Translations under genes and position numbers: made by a program
Assembly (NCBI GenBank): GCA_002392645.1
Contig: DGHL01000070.1
Location: 147 to 41,190 of the forward strand
Source of the DNA: Prevotellaceae bacterium UBA3849
Lineage (GTDB): Bacteria > Bacteroidota > Bacteroidia > Bacteroidales > Bacteroidaceae
Length of the DNA stretch: 41,044 nt
Direction: 5' to 3'
Notes under the pieces: model-generated
The model's input: the letters and a program-made list of their open reading frames with translations, nothing else
Told to the model about the DNA's origin: nothing
Databases searched by the model: none
Shown here: piece by piece, positions 7,293 to 15,064 of the stretch
Numbering within the stretch: position 1 is the first letter of the stretch
Layout of the letters: every line of letters begins with the position of its first letter

Positions 7293-9167
7293 TTACTCAA
7301 CCACAGAATCAGTACCAAGGAAGATATTCACAATCTTGTTTGCATCAGCCATTGTGATATCACCATCTTCATTTGCATCAGCAGCCTCGAAGTGGAAATT
7401 ATCTATTGAATCCTTATCTTCAGCAAGGAAGTAGTTTACTACCATGTTTGCATCGGCCATTGTAATCTCTCCGTCACCATTTGCATCACCAAGTTGGAAG
7501 TCTGGCTCCGGCAATTCATCGGTAGCATAAATGGCTATGATGTCAATACCCTGCTTATCATTACCACTCTGCTTCAATATAACTGGACTTTCTTCAGTAA
7601 TCTCTATTACGCCAGACTCAACTTCTGCGAAGTTTGTAGATGTTGCAGAAAGTGTAACTTCTTCTGAACCCACCATGAAAGTAGGCATGTAAGATGCAGT
7701 TTTATTAGCATCAAACAATACAGTTCTAATCTTATATTTACCAGCAGGGAGAGTTGTCAACTGATAGCCTTCTTCTGCTGCGCAATATGCAGCCTTACCA
7801 TTTGAAGAACGGATAGCTGAATTTTCATTGGTACATAATTGGATAGGACTTTCAAGATTCTCTTCATCAAACCAATCCTCTGCCTCTGAAAGATATACAG
7901 CAACATCATCTGATTCTATCTTTTTGTACTTCAGGGCAAAAACGGTATCATTGCTACCCAAATAATATGTTGCAGTAAAAGGTTCTCCCTTTGTTCCATA
8001 AGTATAAATGTTACCAGATTCATCTCTCAACCAGTAAGAATAGCTAACTTTCGCTACGTCATTTGTCTTACCCAATGTTGGCTCAACATAAGTCTTAAGA
8101 ATCTTAGTCTCATCATCCGCAGCAACAGCTACCACACTGTAGTTCACATCTACAATAGGCTTAGCTTCATCAATGACAAGGCTTGTCACACGGTTGTTAT
8201 CAAAGATGAACTCTACATCGCCATCAATCTTAACCTCAAACTTATATGGAGCATCTTTTGAGCCTGTGCGTATGCTGTCAGCATCGCCATCGCCACCCTG
8301 TGAATTAGAAACTAATGCGCCATCGTTGAGACACTTAGCCATCGCATTTGGTACATATATAGCACCTTTATTCTTAGAAGAATAGAAACAATTAATGGTT
8401 ATGATGTCACCTATCTTACAATCAGGAACAATCATTTTCTGCTTAGTGCCATTGAACACAAGATTTTTTTGGTAATCTGTCTTTGCGGTATCACCCACAT
8501 ATACCTTATCTGCACCGATTGAGAATAGCAATCCTTCCGTCATTGGAAGTACGGTATTTGCGTCAAGCATAATTTCCTCATAGTTCAGTTTTTTGTGAAC
8601 ATAGTGACGAGTATCTTTCGCTATCAAGCACCAATAATCACCTGGGTTATTTTGTGTTTTACCATTACCATCTACATAAGTACCCAGATTACCATTTCCA
8701 TCATCTTTATGGATTTTCTTTACACTTTCACCATCTATAGTGAACGTCCATGAAAGCTGACGCTCTGCTCCACGAGTCTTGAAATTCAGAGTATAAATGG
8801 TATCACCGATTACTTCTACACCGTTAACAAGAATAGAAGTAACCTTCAATATGTATGACGTACTTTCCTGCACTTCAAAATCTGGGAGGATAAATGCCAC
8901 ACCATCGGTTATTGTACCTTCAATACCATCAAAGGCATTGTCATCTGAAGGTGCTTCATCTGCTGCATACAAATTACATGCGATTTCGACTGTAGAGCCG
9001 AACTCGAAACCTGTAGCATTAGGGAAGGTTAATGTAATTGTCTTTGCAGGATTGATCTTTGCGCCATCCTTGATGCTCCACTTAACATCACCAAGACTGG
9101 AATCTTCTGCAAAAGCACTGACGGCAACGAATGCCGACAGAATCATGAAAGTAAAGAATTTCTTCAT
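7293..9167 (-). CDS. Secreted multidomain protein with C-terminal dockerin-like Ca-binding repeats
   Basis: A 624-residue secreted protein with no recognised catalytic domain. The ATG at 9167 starts a signal peptide (MKKFFTFMILSAFVAVSAFA); an in-frame GTG three codons upstream is a poorer choice. The N-terminus is an Ig-like beta-sandwich, the middle has more beta-rich sequence (KDAPYKFEVKIDGDVEFIFD), and a late segment around YLSEAEDWFDEEN to IDIIAIYAT may be a carbohydrate-binding module. The last 64 residues carry two EF-hand-like loops, DANGDGEITMAD and DANEDGDITMAD, each followed by a hydrophobic helix (ANMVVNYFL, ANKIVNIFL). This is the layout of a type I dockerin, which binds calcium and docks onto cohesins. 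The neighbouring lyase suggests pectin work. Non-catalytic binding protein or an unrecognised lyase are both possible. Confidence 0.75.
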   Translation of the reverse strand: MKKFFTFMILSAFVAVSAFAEDSSLGDVKWSIKDGAKINPAKTITLTFPNATGFEFGSTVEIACNLYAADEAPSDDNAFDGIEGTITDGVAFILPDFEVQESTSYILKVTSILVNGVEVIGDTIYTLNFKTRGAERQLSWTFTIDGESVKKIHKDDGNGNLGTYVDGNGKTQNNPGDYWCLIAKDTRHYVHKKLNYEEIMLDANTVLPMTEGLLFSIGADKVYVGDTAKTDYQKNLVFNGTKQKMIVPDCKIGDIITINCFYSSKNKGAIYVPNAMAKCLNDGALVSNSQGGDGDADSIRTGSKDAPYKFEVKIDGDVEFIFDNNRVTSLVIDEAKPIVDVNYSVVAVAADDETKILKTYVEPTLGKTNDVAKVSYSYWLRDESGNIYTYGTKGEPFTATYYLGSNDTVFALKYKKIESDDVAVYLSEAEDWFDEENLESPIQLCTNENSAIRSSNGKAAYCAAEEGYQLTTLPAGKYKIRTVLFDANKTASYMPTFMVGSEEVTLSATSTNFAEVESGVIEITEESPVILKQSGNDKQGIDIIAIYATDELPEPDFQLGDANGDGEITMADANMVVNYFLAEDKDSIDNFHFEAADANEDGDITMADANKIVNIFLGTDSVVE

Positions 9168-9268
9168 AATCTTCACAGTTTAAGTTGTTATTTTTATTTG
9201 TTTATTGTTTTATTTGGATAACCAACGTACTTTGGACGGATCACATTAAATCCGAACCGAATTATGTG

Positions 9269-9299
9269 CAAAGTTATACAAAAACCATTAAATACACAA
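9269..9299 (-). promoter_or_regulatory. Promoter of the dockerin-protein gene
   Basis: The minus strand has a -7 box TAACTTTG (9276-9269) and a TTG -33 element (9299-9297) with a 20-base spacer, the Bacteroidetes sigma-ABfr arrangement. It lies about 100 bases before the ATG at 9167, so the leader is long and A/T-rich. Confidence 0.7.
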
Positions 9300-9457
9300 A
9301 CCAATATGTTTCCTTGTTGGTTCTTTTTCGTGTTTTGTCTTTATTTTGAACATATTTGCACTTTTTTTTTACATCAAAGAGTATTTTTCACTCTTTCGCA
9401 AAGGGGAAATCTCATGTTTTTCATAGTATTCGGAAAACATTGTAAGCAGACAATATA

Positions 9458-9510
9458 CCTACAGACATTACACCTACAGATAATACGCCTACAGATAATA
9501 CGCCTACAGA
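9458..9510. repeat. Four-copy 15-bp tandem repeat
   Basis: CCTACAGA recurs at 9458, 9473, 9488 and 9503, with a full unit close to CCTACAGATAATACG. It sits just past the 3-prime end of the DUF3109 gene. It is short enough to be a polymorphic repeat; no function is evident. Confidence 0.8.
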
Positions 9511-9527
9511 CAACACACAGAACTTTA

Positions 9528-10139
9528 TCAGCGTATTCCTTGTTTGGCTATTTCCTCGGCTGCTACCTCTAACTGCGCATACCAGTCCTCCCCAAATCGG
9601 GATATCAATGGTGCTTTCAGGAATTTATATATGGGAAGATGCAGTTCATTGCCTTTTGCTACTGCATCCTTGCACACATCCCAACGATGATACGACAGCG
9701 CCGTTATGCCATTGCTGAGTGTTTTCACCCTAATCGGATAGAGCGCACACGACATAGGTTTACACCACTTTATCTTACCTTGACGATAAAGTCGCTCGTA
9801 TGCACACAGACAACAATTTTCTACGATTTCATCGTCTATTTTAAGATTATCGTAGCAAGTAAAGACGCAATCCTTGCCACCGACGATAGACGTTACCAAA
9901 TCACCATCCTTGTCTGTGTATGCCACTCCCTGGGCATCTATTACAGATTGGGCTGAAGCTGACAAATCTTGCCACACTTCATCTAAATTATCTTCAATTT
10001 CGCCGATTTCATCGAGTGTAACTGGTGCTCCGGCATCTCCTTCAATGCAACATTTACCCTTACACTTTGTAAGATCGCAACAAAAACATTCTGTCAGAAT
10101 GTCCGATGAAATCAGTATATTTTCAATGTCGAGTATCAA
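9528..10139 (-). CDS. DUF3109 family cysteine-rich protein
   Basis: A 203-residue protein of the DUF3109 family, a Bacteroidetes-typical group related to the YkgJ-type Cys-rich metal-binding proteins. Its biochemical role is not established. Cysteines cluster in CFCCDLTKCKGKCC near the N-terminus, in CVFTC, in CCLCAY and in WCKPMSCALYP, consistent with a metal site. The start is a TTG at 10139: no ATG lies between it and the upstream in-frame stop at 10152-10154, and starting here gives the usual family N-terminus (MI....L.S.D.L..FFCCDL type). It follows the AraC-type gene by 66 bases on the same strand, so gyrB, the regulator and this gene may form one transcription unit. Confidence 0.88.
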   Translation of the reverse strand: MILDIENILISSDILTECFCCDLTKCKGKCCIEGDAGAPVTLDEIGEIEDNLDEVWQDLSASAQSVIDAQGVAYTDKDGDLVTSIVGGKDCVFTCYDNLKIDDEIVENCCLCAYERLYRQGKIKWCKPMSCALYPIRVKTLSNGITALSYHRWDVCKDAVAKGNELHLPIYKFLKAPLISRFGEDWYAQLEVAAEEIAKQGIR

Positions 10140-10205
10140 ATTTCCCTGCCTTTATCGCTAATGTTTTCTCACTTCTCTTAACTACGACCACATATTCAGC
10201 AGTCC

Positions 10206-11108
10206 TTACTTCTTCGGCTCTACGCCATTTCGGTATTCCGTCGGACTAATTCCTACGTTTTCCTTAAAATACTTTCCGAAGAACGATTGAGTATGGAAGT
10301 TCATTGCCGCAGCAATCTCGCTCATCTTCATATCCGTATGACGCAGCAGATTACGCATCTCCGCGGTAACAAACTTGTCTATCCAATCGTTAGGAGAACG
10401 ACGACTTGTGTTAGAGATCACCTCGCACAGATATTTAGGGGTGATGCCCATCTGGCTTGCATACCACTGTACCTGACGCTGCTCGCGGAAGTTATTCTTC
10501 ACCATAGTGACGAACTGCACGAACAGCTGCTCTGCCCTCGTCTGCTTAGCATCCTTGCCCGGTACGAATATCTGACGGTCGAACGCCTCTACGAAATCGT
10601 ATATCATGGTGAGGATAAGCAATCGTACCACCTCAAGACGATAGCGATGTTTCTCCATACCTACACGCTCCTTTATCGACTTGAAATACTCAAGAGCACG
10701 CTGGGTCTCCTGCGTTTCAAGTTCAAACACCGGATAATTATGCGTAAGCAAAAAGAGATCGCTGGCATTACGCACGTCGCGGAGTATGTCCTGCAGCAGC
10801 TTGTATGACACAAAAATGCCGATTCCATCGAAGTCATCGCTGTATTGCAGGTCCGTAACGACCGACTCTTCCGTGATGATCATCACATTATTGCTGCTTG
10901 CTGCACGCTTCTTGTCATTGACCGCCAGGGTCACTATACCATTCGTGCACACTCCTATGAAAAGACAGAGGGACATTCTCCGCGCCTCCATGACATTAGG
11001 GAGCGAGCGGAGAGTGTCCATCAGCACGAGATCGTTGCCAATATGCGGCAGTCCATATTTCTTGGCAACGCTTTCTATTGTTACTGCCTCTATATTCTTC
11101 TTACGCAT
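10206..11108 (-). CDS. AraC-family transcriptional regulator
   Basis: A 300-residue cytoplasmic DNA-binding regulator. The C-terminal 100 residues form the double helix-turn-helix of AraC/XylS proteins: WYASQMGITPKYLCEVI for the first HTH and MSEIAAAMNFHTQSFFGKYF for the second, ending in the conserved FKENVGISPTEYR. The N-terminal part looks like the cupin-like sensing domain common in Bacteroidetes members of this family; the ligand is unknown. Its ATG lies inside the last codons of gyrB (8-base overlap), which suggests translational coupling to gyrB. Genes under its control cannot be read from this window. Confidence 0.92.
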   Translation of the reverse strand: MRKKNIEAVTIESVAKKYGLPHIGNDLVLMDTLRSLPNVMEARRMSLCLFIGVCTNGIVTLAVNDKKRAASSNNVMIITEESVVTDLQYSDDFDGIGIFVSYKLLQDILRDVRNASDLFLLTHNYPVFELETQETQRALEYFKSIKERVGMEKHRYRLEVVRLLILTMIYDFVEAFDRQIFVPGKDAKQTRAEQLFVQFVTMVKNNFREQRQVQWYASQMGITPKYLCEVISNTSRRSPNDWIDKFVTAEMRNLLRHTDMKMSEIAAAMNFHTQSFFGKYFKENVGISPTEYRNGVEPKK

Positions 11109-13074
11109 CTATGTTGGCGTATGTAGCATTTTCTTCTATAAATTGGCGACGTGGCTCTACGTCGTCACCCATTAGCATTGAGAATATCTCGTCTGCGTCA
11201 GCTGCATTCTGTATAGTAACCTGCTTCAGCAGTCGGGTTTCAGGATTCATTGTAGTATCCCACAACTGTTCCGGATTCATCTCACCAAGACCTTTGTAAC
11301 GCTGAGTATGCAACTTGGTATCGTCTGCATCACCATTGCAGTATGTCTCAATAAACTTCAGACGATCTTCCTCTGTATAGCAATACTCCTTGTGGTTCTT
11401 GTAGGTGCACTGATAGAGTGGCGGTGTGGCGATATAGAGGTGTCCCTCCTGTATCACCTTCGGCATGAAGCGGAAGAAGAGCGTCATGATGAGCGTGTCG
11501 ATATGCGAGCCATCGACATCGGCATCGGTCATGATGATAATCTTATCGTAGCGCAGCTTGTCGATATTTGCCTCCTTTGAGTCCTCACCGTCAACGCCGA
11601 AGCGCACGCCGATGGCCTGCAGGATGATGTTTACGGACTCTGCCTCAAACACCTTATGCCACTGCACCTTCTCCACGTTGAGAATCTTACCACGCAATGG
11701 AAGGATTGCCTGTGTATGGCGGTCGCGTCCCTGCTTTGCAGAACCACCCGCAGAATCGCCCTCGACAAGGAATATCTCTGTCTTCTTCGGATCACGACTT
11801 GAGCAGTCTGCCAACTTACCTGGCAATCCACCACCTGTCATAGGGTTCTTACGCTGCACGCTCTCACGAGCCTTACGTGCCGCAATACGTGCCGCCGCCG
11901 CGAGTATCACTTTTCCACAAATCTGGTGAGCTTCCTTTGGATGCTCCTCAAGATAGTTGGACATTGCCTCGCCTACGGCTTTCTGCACAGCACCATTAAC
12001 TTCGCTGTTACCCAGCTTTGTCTTTGTCTGACCTTCGAACTGTGGTTCTGCCACCTTGACGGAGATGATAGCCGTGAGTCCTTCACGGAAGTCATCCTGT
12101 GCTATCTCCACCTTAGCCTTCTCTATCTGCTTGCGCAACTGGTCGTCTTCATCTGCATATTTCTTCAGCGAACGTGCCAGGGCTATGCGGAAACCAGTAA
12201 GGTGTGTACCACCCTCGATGGTATTGATATTATTTACATACGAATGTATGTTCTCTGAATAGTCATTGTTATAGAGCAGTGCTATCTCGATAGGCACTCC
12301 GTCTTTCTCTGTCTTCAGGCAGATAGGATCGCCGATAATCGACGTACGATGACGGTCAACATAGCGAACGAACTCCTTCAGGCCCTCCTTGGCATGGAAC
12401 ACCTCAGGCTGGCGGAGGTTACCCTCTTCGTCAGGGCGTTTGTCGGTAAGCGTGATAGTGATGCCGGCATTGAGGAATGCAAGCTCACGCATACGACGTG
12501 CTACGATATCATACTTATACTCCGTCGTGGTGAAGATAGAGCCGTCAGGCCAGAACTGCTGACGTGTACCGCGCTTGTCGGTCTCGCCAACGACCTTTAC
12601 CGGATAGAGAGGCTTACCCTTCTCATACTCCTGCTGATATATCTTGCCATCGCGGAACACCTGCGACATCATGTGTGTAGAAAGTGCGTTAACACAGCTC
12701 ACACCCACACCGTGCAGACCACCTGACACCTTGTAAGAGCCTTTGTCGAACTTACCGCCGGCATGGAGCACGGTCATTACGACCTCAAGTGCAGACTTAT
12801 GGAGTTTTGGGTGCTCATCAACAGGGATACCACGTCCGTTATCCTCTACGGTGATTGAATTATCCTCATTTATCACCACTTGGATGTCCGTGCAATATCC
12901 AGCCATCGCCTCGTCGATAGAGTTGTCCACCGTCTCGTTTACGAGATGATGCAGACCTTTCTCTGAGATGTCGCCGATATACATGGCAGGACGTTTGCGC
13001 ACGGCCTCGAGTCCCTCGAGCACCTGAATACTACTACCAGTATAATTCGTTTCTTTGTTCTGGTTATCTTCCAT
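11101..13074 (-). CDS. gyrB: DNA gyrase subunit B
   Basis: A 657-residue ATPase subunit of DNA gyrase, which with GyrA introduces negative supercoils into DNA. The GHKL ATPase site is complete: NETVDNSIDEAMAG (Glu47 as general base), VEDNGRGIPV (Asp78) and GGLHGVG. The transducer domain follows, then the TOPRIM domain with LVEGDSAGGSAKQGRD and DADVDGSHI for magnesium binding, and the C-terminal QRYKGLGEMNPEQLW. Length fits the short GyrB class without the extra insert of the E. coli protein. A well-formed promoter lies 28 bases upstream. The 3-prime end overlaps the AraC-type gene. Confidence 0.97.
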   Translation of the reverse strand: MEDNQNKETNYTGSSIQVLEGLEAVRKRPAMYIGDISEKGLHHLVNETVDNSIDEAMAGYCTDIQVVINEDNSITVEDNGRGIPVDEHPKLHKSALEVVMTVLHAGGKFDKGSYKVSGGLHGVGVSCVNALSTHMMSQVFRDGKIYQQEYEKGKPLYPVKVVGETDKRGTRQQFWPDGSIFTTTEYKYDIVARRMRELAFLNAGITITLTDKRPDEEGNLRQPEVFHAKEGLKEFVRYVDRHRTSIIGDPICLKTEKDGVPIEIALLYNNDYSENIHSYVNNINTIEGGTHLTGFRIALARSLKKYADEDDQLRKQIEKAKVEIAQDDFREGLTAIISVKVAEPQFEGQTKTKLGNSEVNGAVQKAVGEAMSNYLEEHPKEAHQICGKVILAAAARIAARKARESVQRKNPMTGGGLPGKLADCSSRDPKKTEIFLVEGDSAGGSAKQGRDRHTQAILPLRGKILNVEKVQWHKVFEAESVNIILQAIGVRFGVDGEDSKEANIDKLRYDKIIIMTDADVDGSHIDTLIMTLFFRFMPKVIQEGHLYIATPPLYQCTYKNHKEYCYTEEDRLKFIETYCNGDADDTKLHTQRYKGLGEMNPEQLWDTTMNPETRLLKQVTIQNAADADEIFSMLMGDDVEPRRQFIEENATYANIDA

Positions 13075-13101
13075 TGGATTATCTCTTTAAAAATTACCTT
13101 G

Positions 13102-13132
13102 CAAAGGTAATAAAAATTATTGAATTACGCAA
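13102..13132 (-). promoter_or_regulatory. gyrB promoter
   Basis: The minus strand shows TACCTTTG (13109-13102) and a TTG (13132-13130) with a 20-base spacer, an ideal Bacteroidetes promoter. The -7 box is embedded in a small palindrome (TTACCTTTGCAAGGTAA), which could make it sensitive to supercoiling or to a regulator; that last point is inference. Confidence 0.75.
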
Positions 13133-13211
13133 ACTTTTTCCATACAAAAAAACAGCATTATCTACAGTATAACAGTATAACACCAATATAACACCAAGGT
13201 ACACAAAACGA

Positions 13212-13246
13212 AAAAGGTTGCTACCCCTCACGGGCTGCAACCTTTT
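13212..13246 (-). terminator. Rho-independent terminator of rpsT
   Basis: A 10-bp stem AAAAGGTTGC / GCAACCTTTT (13212-13221 and 13237-13246) follows the rpsT stop. On the minus strand it runs into TTTTTCGTTTTG. It separates rpsT from gyrB. Confidence 0.85.
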
Positions 13247-13329
13247 CAAAAAAATTATTATGGAAACAATCTTGTGTTCTAAATAATTATTCTCGCAAAT
13301 AACTGAGTGTTACCACTCTGAGAAATCAA

Positions 13330-13584
13330 TTAGCCAATCTTGTTGATGTGCTGAGAAAGGCTTGACTTGATGTTCGCCGCCTTGTTTGCATGAATGACGT
13401 TCTTCTTTGCGAGCTTGTCGAGCATCTTCTGAATTGTAGGATAAAGCTTAATTGCCTCTTCCTTGTCAGTAAGAGCACGGAATTTACGAACTGCGTTACG
13501 CATTGTCTTTGCGTAGTACTTGTTGCGAAGAGTTCTTGCCTTAGTCTGACGGATTCTCTTCACTGATGACTTGTGATTTGCCAT
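13330..13584 (-). CDS. rpsT: 30S ribosomal protein S20
   Basis: An 84-residue basic protein of the small ribosomal subunit that binds 16S rRNA early in assembly. The N-terminus MANHKSSVKRIRQTKARTLR and the C-terminal HANKAANIKSSLSQHINKI are characteristic of S20, and the whole chain is helical and Lys/Arg-rich. It lies downstream of tRNA-Glu on the same strand with no recognised promoter of its own, so the two may be transcribed together. A small hairpin (13605-13619) in the leader could be an RNA control or processing element. Confidence 0.97.
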   Translation of the reverse strand: MANHKSSVKRIRQTKARTLRNKYYAKTMRNAVRKFRALTDKEEAIKLYPTIQKMLDKLAKKNVIHANKAANIKSSLSQHINKIG

Positions 13585-13604
13585 TTTTGTTTAGAATTTT
13601 TTAC

Positions 13605-13619
13605 CAGGCAACCTGCCTG
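13605..13619 (-). promoter_or_regulatory. Small hairpin in the rpsT leader
   Basis: The minus strand reads CAGGCAGGTTGCCTG, a perfect 6-bp stem with a 3-base loop, 21 bases before the rpsT start. No T-run follows, so it is not an obvious terminator. Regulation of rpsT translation or processing after tRNA-Glu is a guess. Confidence 0.35.
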
Positions 13620-13759
13620 AATGTTAATGATAGCTTAAAGGTCTTACGTCACTACAACTGCCTCGGGCAAGAAACAGGACATCAATTTTGCCCCACTTCT
13701 TTCCGTCACCTCTTAATTTCTTACGCAATCACTGCGTGATGACGGATGTTCTTTGTTTG

Positions 13760-13831
13760 TAGCGCGTAGGGGAGTCGGACCCCTCTTGCAAGAATGAAAA
13801 TCTTGAGTACTAACCGATATACGAACGCGCC
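13760..13831 (-). tRNA. tRNA-Glu (anticodon UUC)
   Basis: A 72-nucleotide cloverleaf is readable on the minus strand. The acceptor stem is GGCGCGT / ACGCGCT with a terminal G-U pair. The D stem is GTAT/GTAC. The anticodon stem CAAGA/TCTTG encloses loop TTTTCAT with anticodon TTC. The T arm is AGGGG-TCCGACT-CCCCT and the discriminator is A. CCA is not encoded. It is preceded by a strong promoter and followed by rpsT on the same strand. Confidence 0.95.
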
Positions 13832-13897
13832 AGCCTAAAAATCAAGATGAGGATGTGTCAGCCTTCCTTAAAAGGGCACAATCTCATTTTGCGAGTG

Positions 13898-13928
13898 CAA
13901 AGGTAGTCATTTTTCCTCAAACCTGCAA
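13898..13928 (-). promoter_or_regulatory. Promoter of tRNA-Glu (and possibly rpsT)
   Basis: The minus strand has TACCTTTG (13905-13898) and TTG (13928-13926) with a 20-base spacer, 67 bases before the tRNA 5-prime end. It is divergent from the recO promoter box. Confidence 0.75.
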
Positions 13929-13968
13929 ATTTTCTGCAAATTATTTTCCATAAATCAAGTATTTTTTG

Positions 13969-13976
13969 TATTTTTG
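13969..13976 (+). promoter_or_regulatory. Bacteroidetes -7 box for recO
   Basis: TATTTTTG matches TAnnTTTG and lies 23 bases before the recO ATG. No exact TTG is found at -33. Confidence 0.5.
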
Positions 13977-13998
13977 CGCATGAAATCATGTTTCAGTA

Positions 13999-14718
13999 AT
14001 GGATAATAAGACTCATTGCATAGTATTAAGGACCGTAAAATATGGTGACAACAAACTCATCGTGGATTTCCTTACACGAGACGAGGGCAGGCTGTCCGCC
14101 GTATGGAAGATCAGCAAGTCAAAGAATGCAAAAGTGCACCGTCAGTTTTTCCAACCTCTCACGATATTGGAGGCTGACTTCACACGCACGCCACGTCAGC
14201 AGATGGCGACCCTCACTGACGCACGTCTGGCCGAGACTTACTCTTCCCTACCCTTCGACAGCACGAAGCTGTCAGTGGCCTTTTTCATTGCAGAGTTCCT
14301 GCTGCATACCACTCGCGACCAACATGGCGACACTATGCTCTACGATTTCGTGGAGCAAAGTCTGCTGTGGCTTGACACCACCTCGCGCGGCATAGCCAAC
14401 TTCCATCTTATGTTCATGATGCGTATGTCGCGCTTTCTTGGATTCCACCCAGACATGGAAAGTTTTTCACCTGGATGTGTCTTCGACATGCGCGAAGGTA
14501 TCTTCTGCAGTCACGTTCCTATCCATCAGGATTTCCTCTTGCCGCAAGAAGCCGAAAAGATGCTGACCTTGATGCGCATGACTCCAGCCAACCTACATCT
14601 ATACGTCATGTCAAGGACAGAGCGCAACCGTATCACAGACATTGCACTGAGGTTCTACGGCATACACATCCCTGACTTCGGAGAAATGAAATCACTCGCC
14701 ATACTGCGAGAGTTATAG
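13999..14718 (+). CDS. recO: DNA repair protein RecO
   Basis: A 239-residue protein of the RecFOR recombination-mediator pathway, which loads RecA on SSB-coated gaps. The N-terminal OB-fold is recognisable from CIVLRTVKYGDNKLIVDFLTRDEG and the following basic segment. The helical C-terminal domain contains MRMSRFLGFHPDMESF and the ending TDIALRFYGIHIPDFGEMKS that is typical of Bacteroidetes RecO. Only two cysteines occur around the position of the zinc finger found in some RecO proteins, so zinc binding is doubtful. It is transcribed divergently from tRNA-Glu. Confidence 0.92.
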   Translation: MDNKTHCIVLRTVKYGDNKLIVDFLTRDEGRLSAVWKISKSKNAKVHRQFFQPLTILEADFTRTPRQQMATLTDARLAETYSSLPFDSTKLSVAFFIAEFLLHTTRDQHGDTMLYDFVEQSLLWLDTTSRGIANFHLMFMMRMSRFLGFHPDMESFSPGCVFDMREGIFCSHVPIHQDFLLPQEAEKMLTLMRMTPANLHLYVMSRTERNRITDIALRFYGIHIPDFGEMKSLAILREL

Positions 14719-14780
14719 GCAGCTGGTTTTATACTGTCAGTATGCTAAAGCAACTCAACTTTCTGAAGTCCGGATAGTTT

Positions 14781-14947
14781 GAGGAGTTAAAGGGAGTTAA
14801 GGGGAGTAAAGAGGAGTTAGGGGACAATACCTAACCCCTCGAAAACAAGCCCGACTCCTCAAAAAGGGAAAAGCAGAAGTAATGTCCTTTAACTCCCCGA
14901 GCGGCTGAAAAGCCGCGATAACTCCCCTTGACTCCTTTTAACTCCCC
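14781..14947. repeat. Palindromic GGAGTTAA repeat element (element A)
   Basis: The left arm (14781-14820) is four 10-bp units close to GAGGAGTTAA. It is followed by GGGACAAT at the inner edge. After about 50 bases the right arm starts with GTAATGTCC (14879-14887) and continues with inverted units (TTTAACTCCC, AACTCCCC, TTAACTCCCC) to 14947. The right arm is interrupted by a small hairpin, GCGGCTGAAAAGCCGC. A smaller fold, GAGGAGTTAGG / CCTAACCCCTC, lies inside the centre. The element fills the gap between convergent recO and the CPBP gene. A relative with 11-bp units is at 33689-33841. Confidence 0.8.
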
Positions 14948-15001
14948 AGAAGTTGAGCGCAAGCGAAACTTGAATAAAGCTATTATACTACCCCATAAAA
15001 T

Positions 15002-15038
15002 AAAGGCTGTCATATTTCTATATAACATGACAGCCTTT
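15002..15038 (-). terminator. Terminator of the TlpA-like/RibF/CPBP operon
   Basis: A perfect 12-bp stem AAAGGCTGTCAT / ATGACAGCCTTT (15002-15013 and 15027-15038) lies 26 bases after the CPBP stop. On the minus strand it leads into TTTATTTTA. Confidence 0.8.
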
Positions 15039-15064
15039 ACTATTTCCATGGATTCACCCTGTGG

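Noticed and set aside
9264..9572. A 102-codon plus-strand frame in the gap after the DUF3109 gene
   Set aside because: Its second half is only the translated 15-bp tandem repeat, and its first half is low-complexity Phe/Cys-rich sequence across the promoter of the neighbouring gene.
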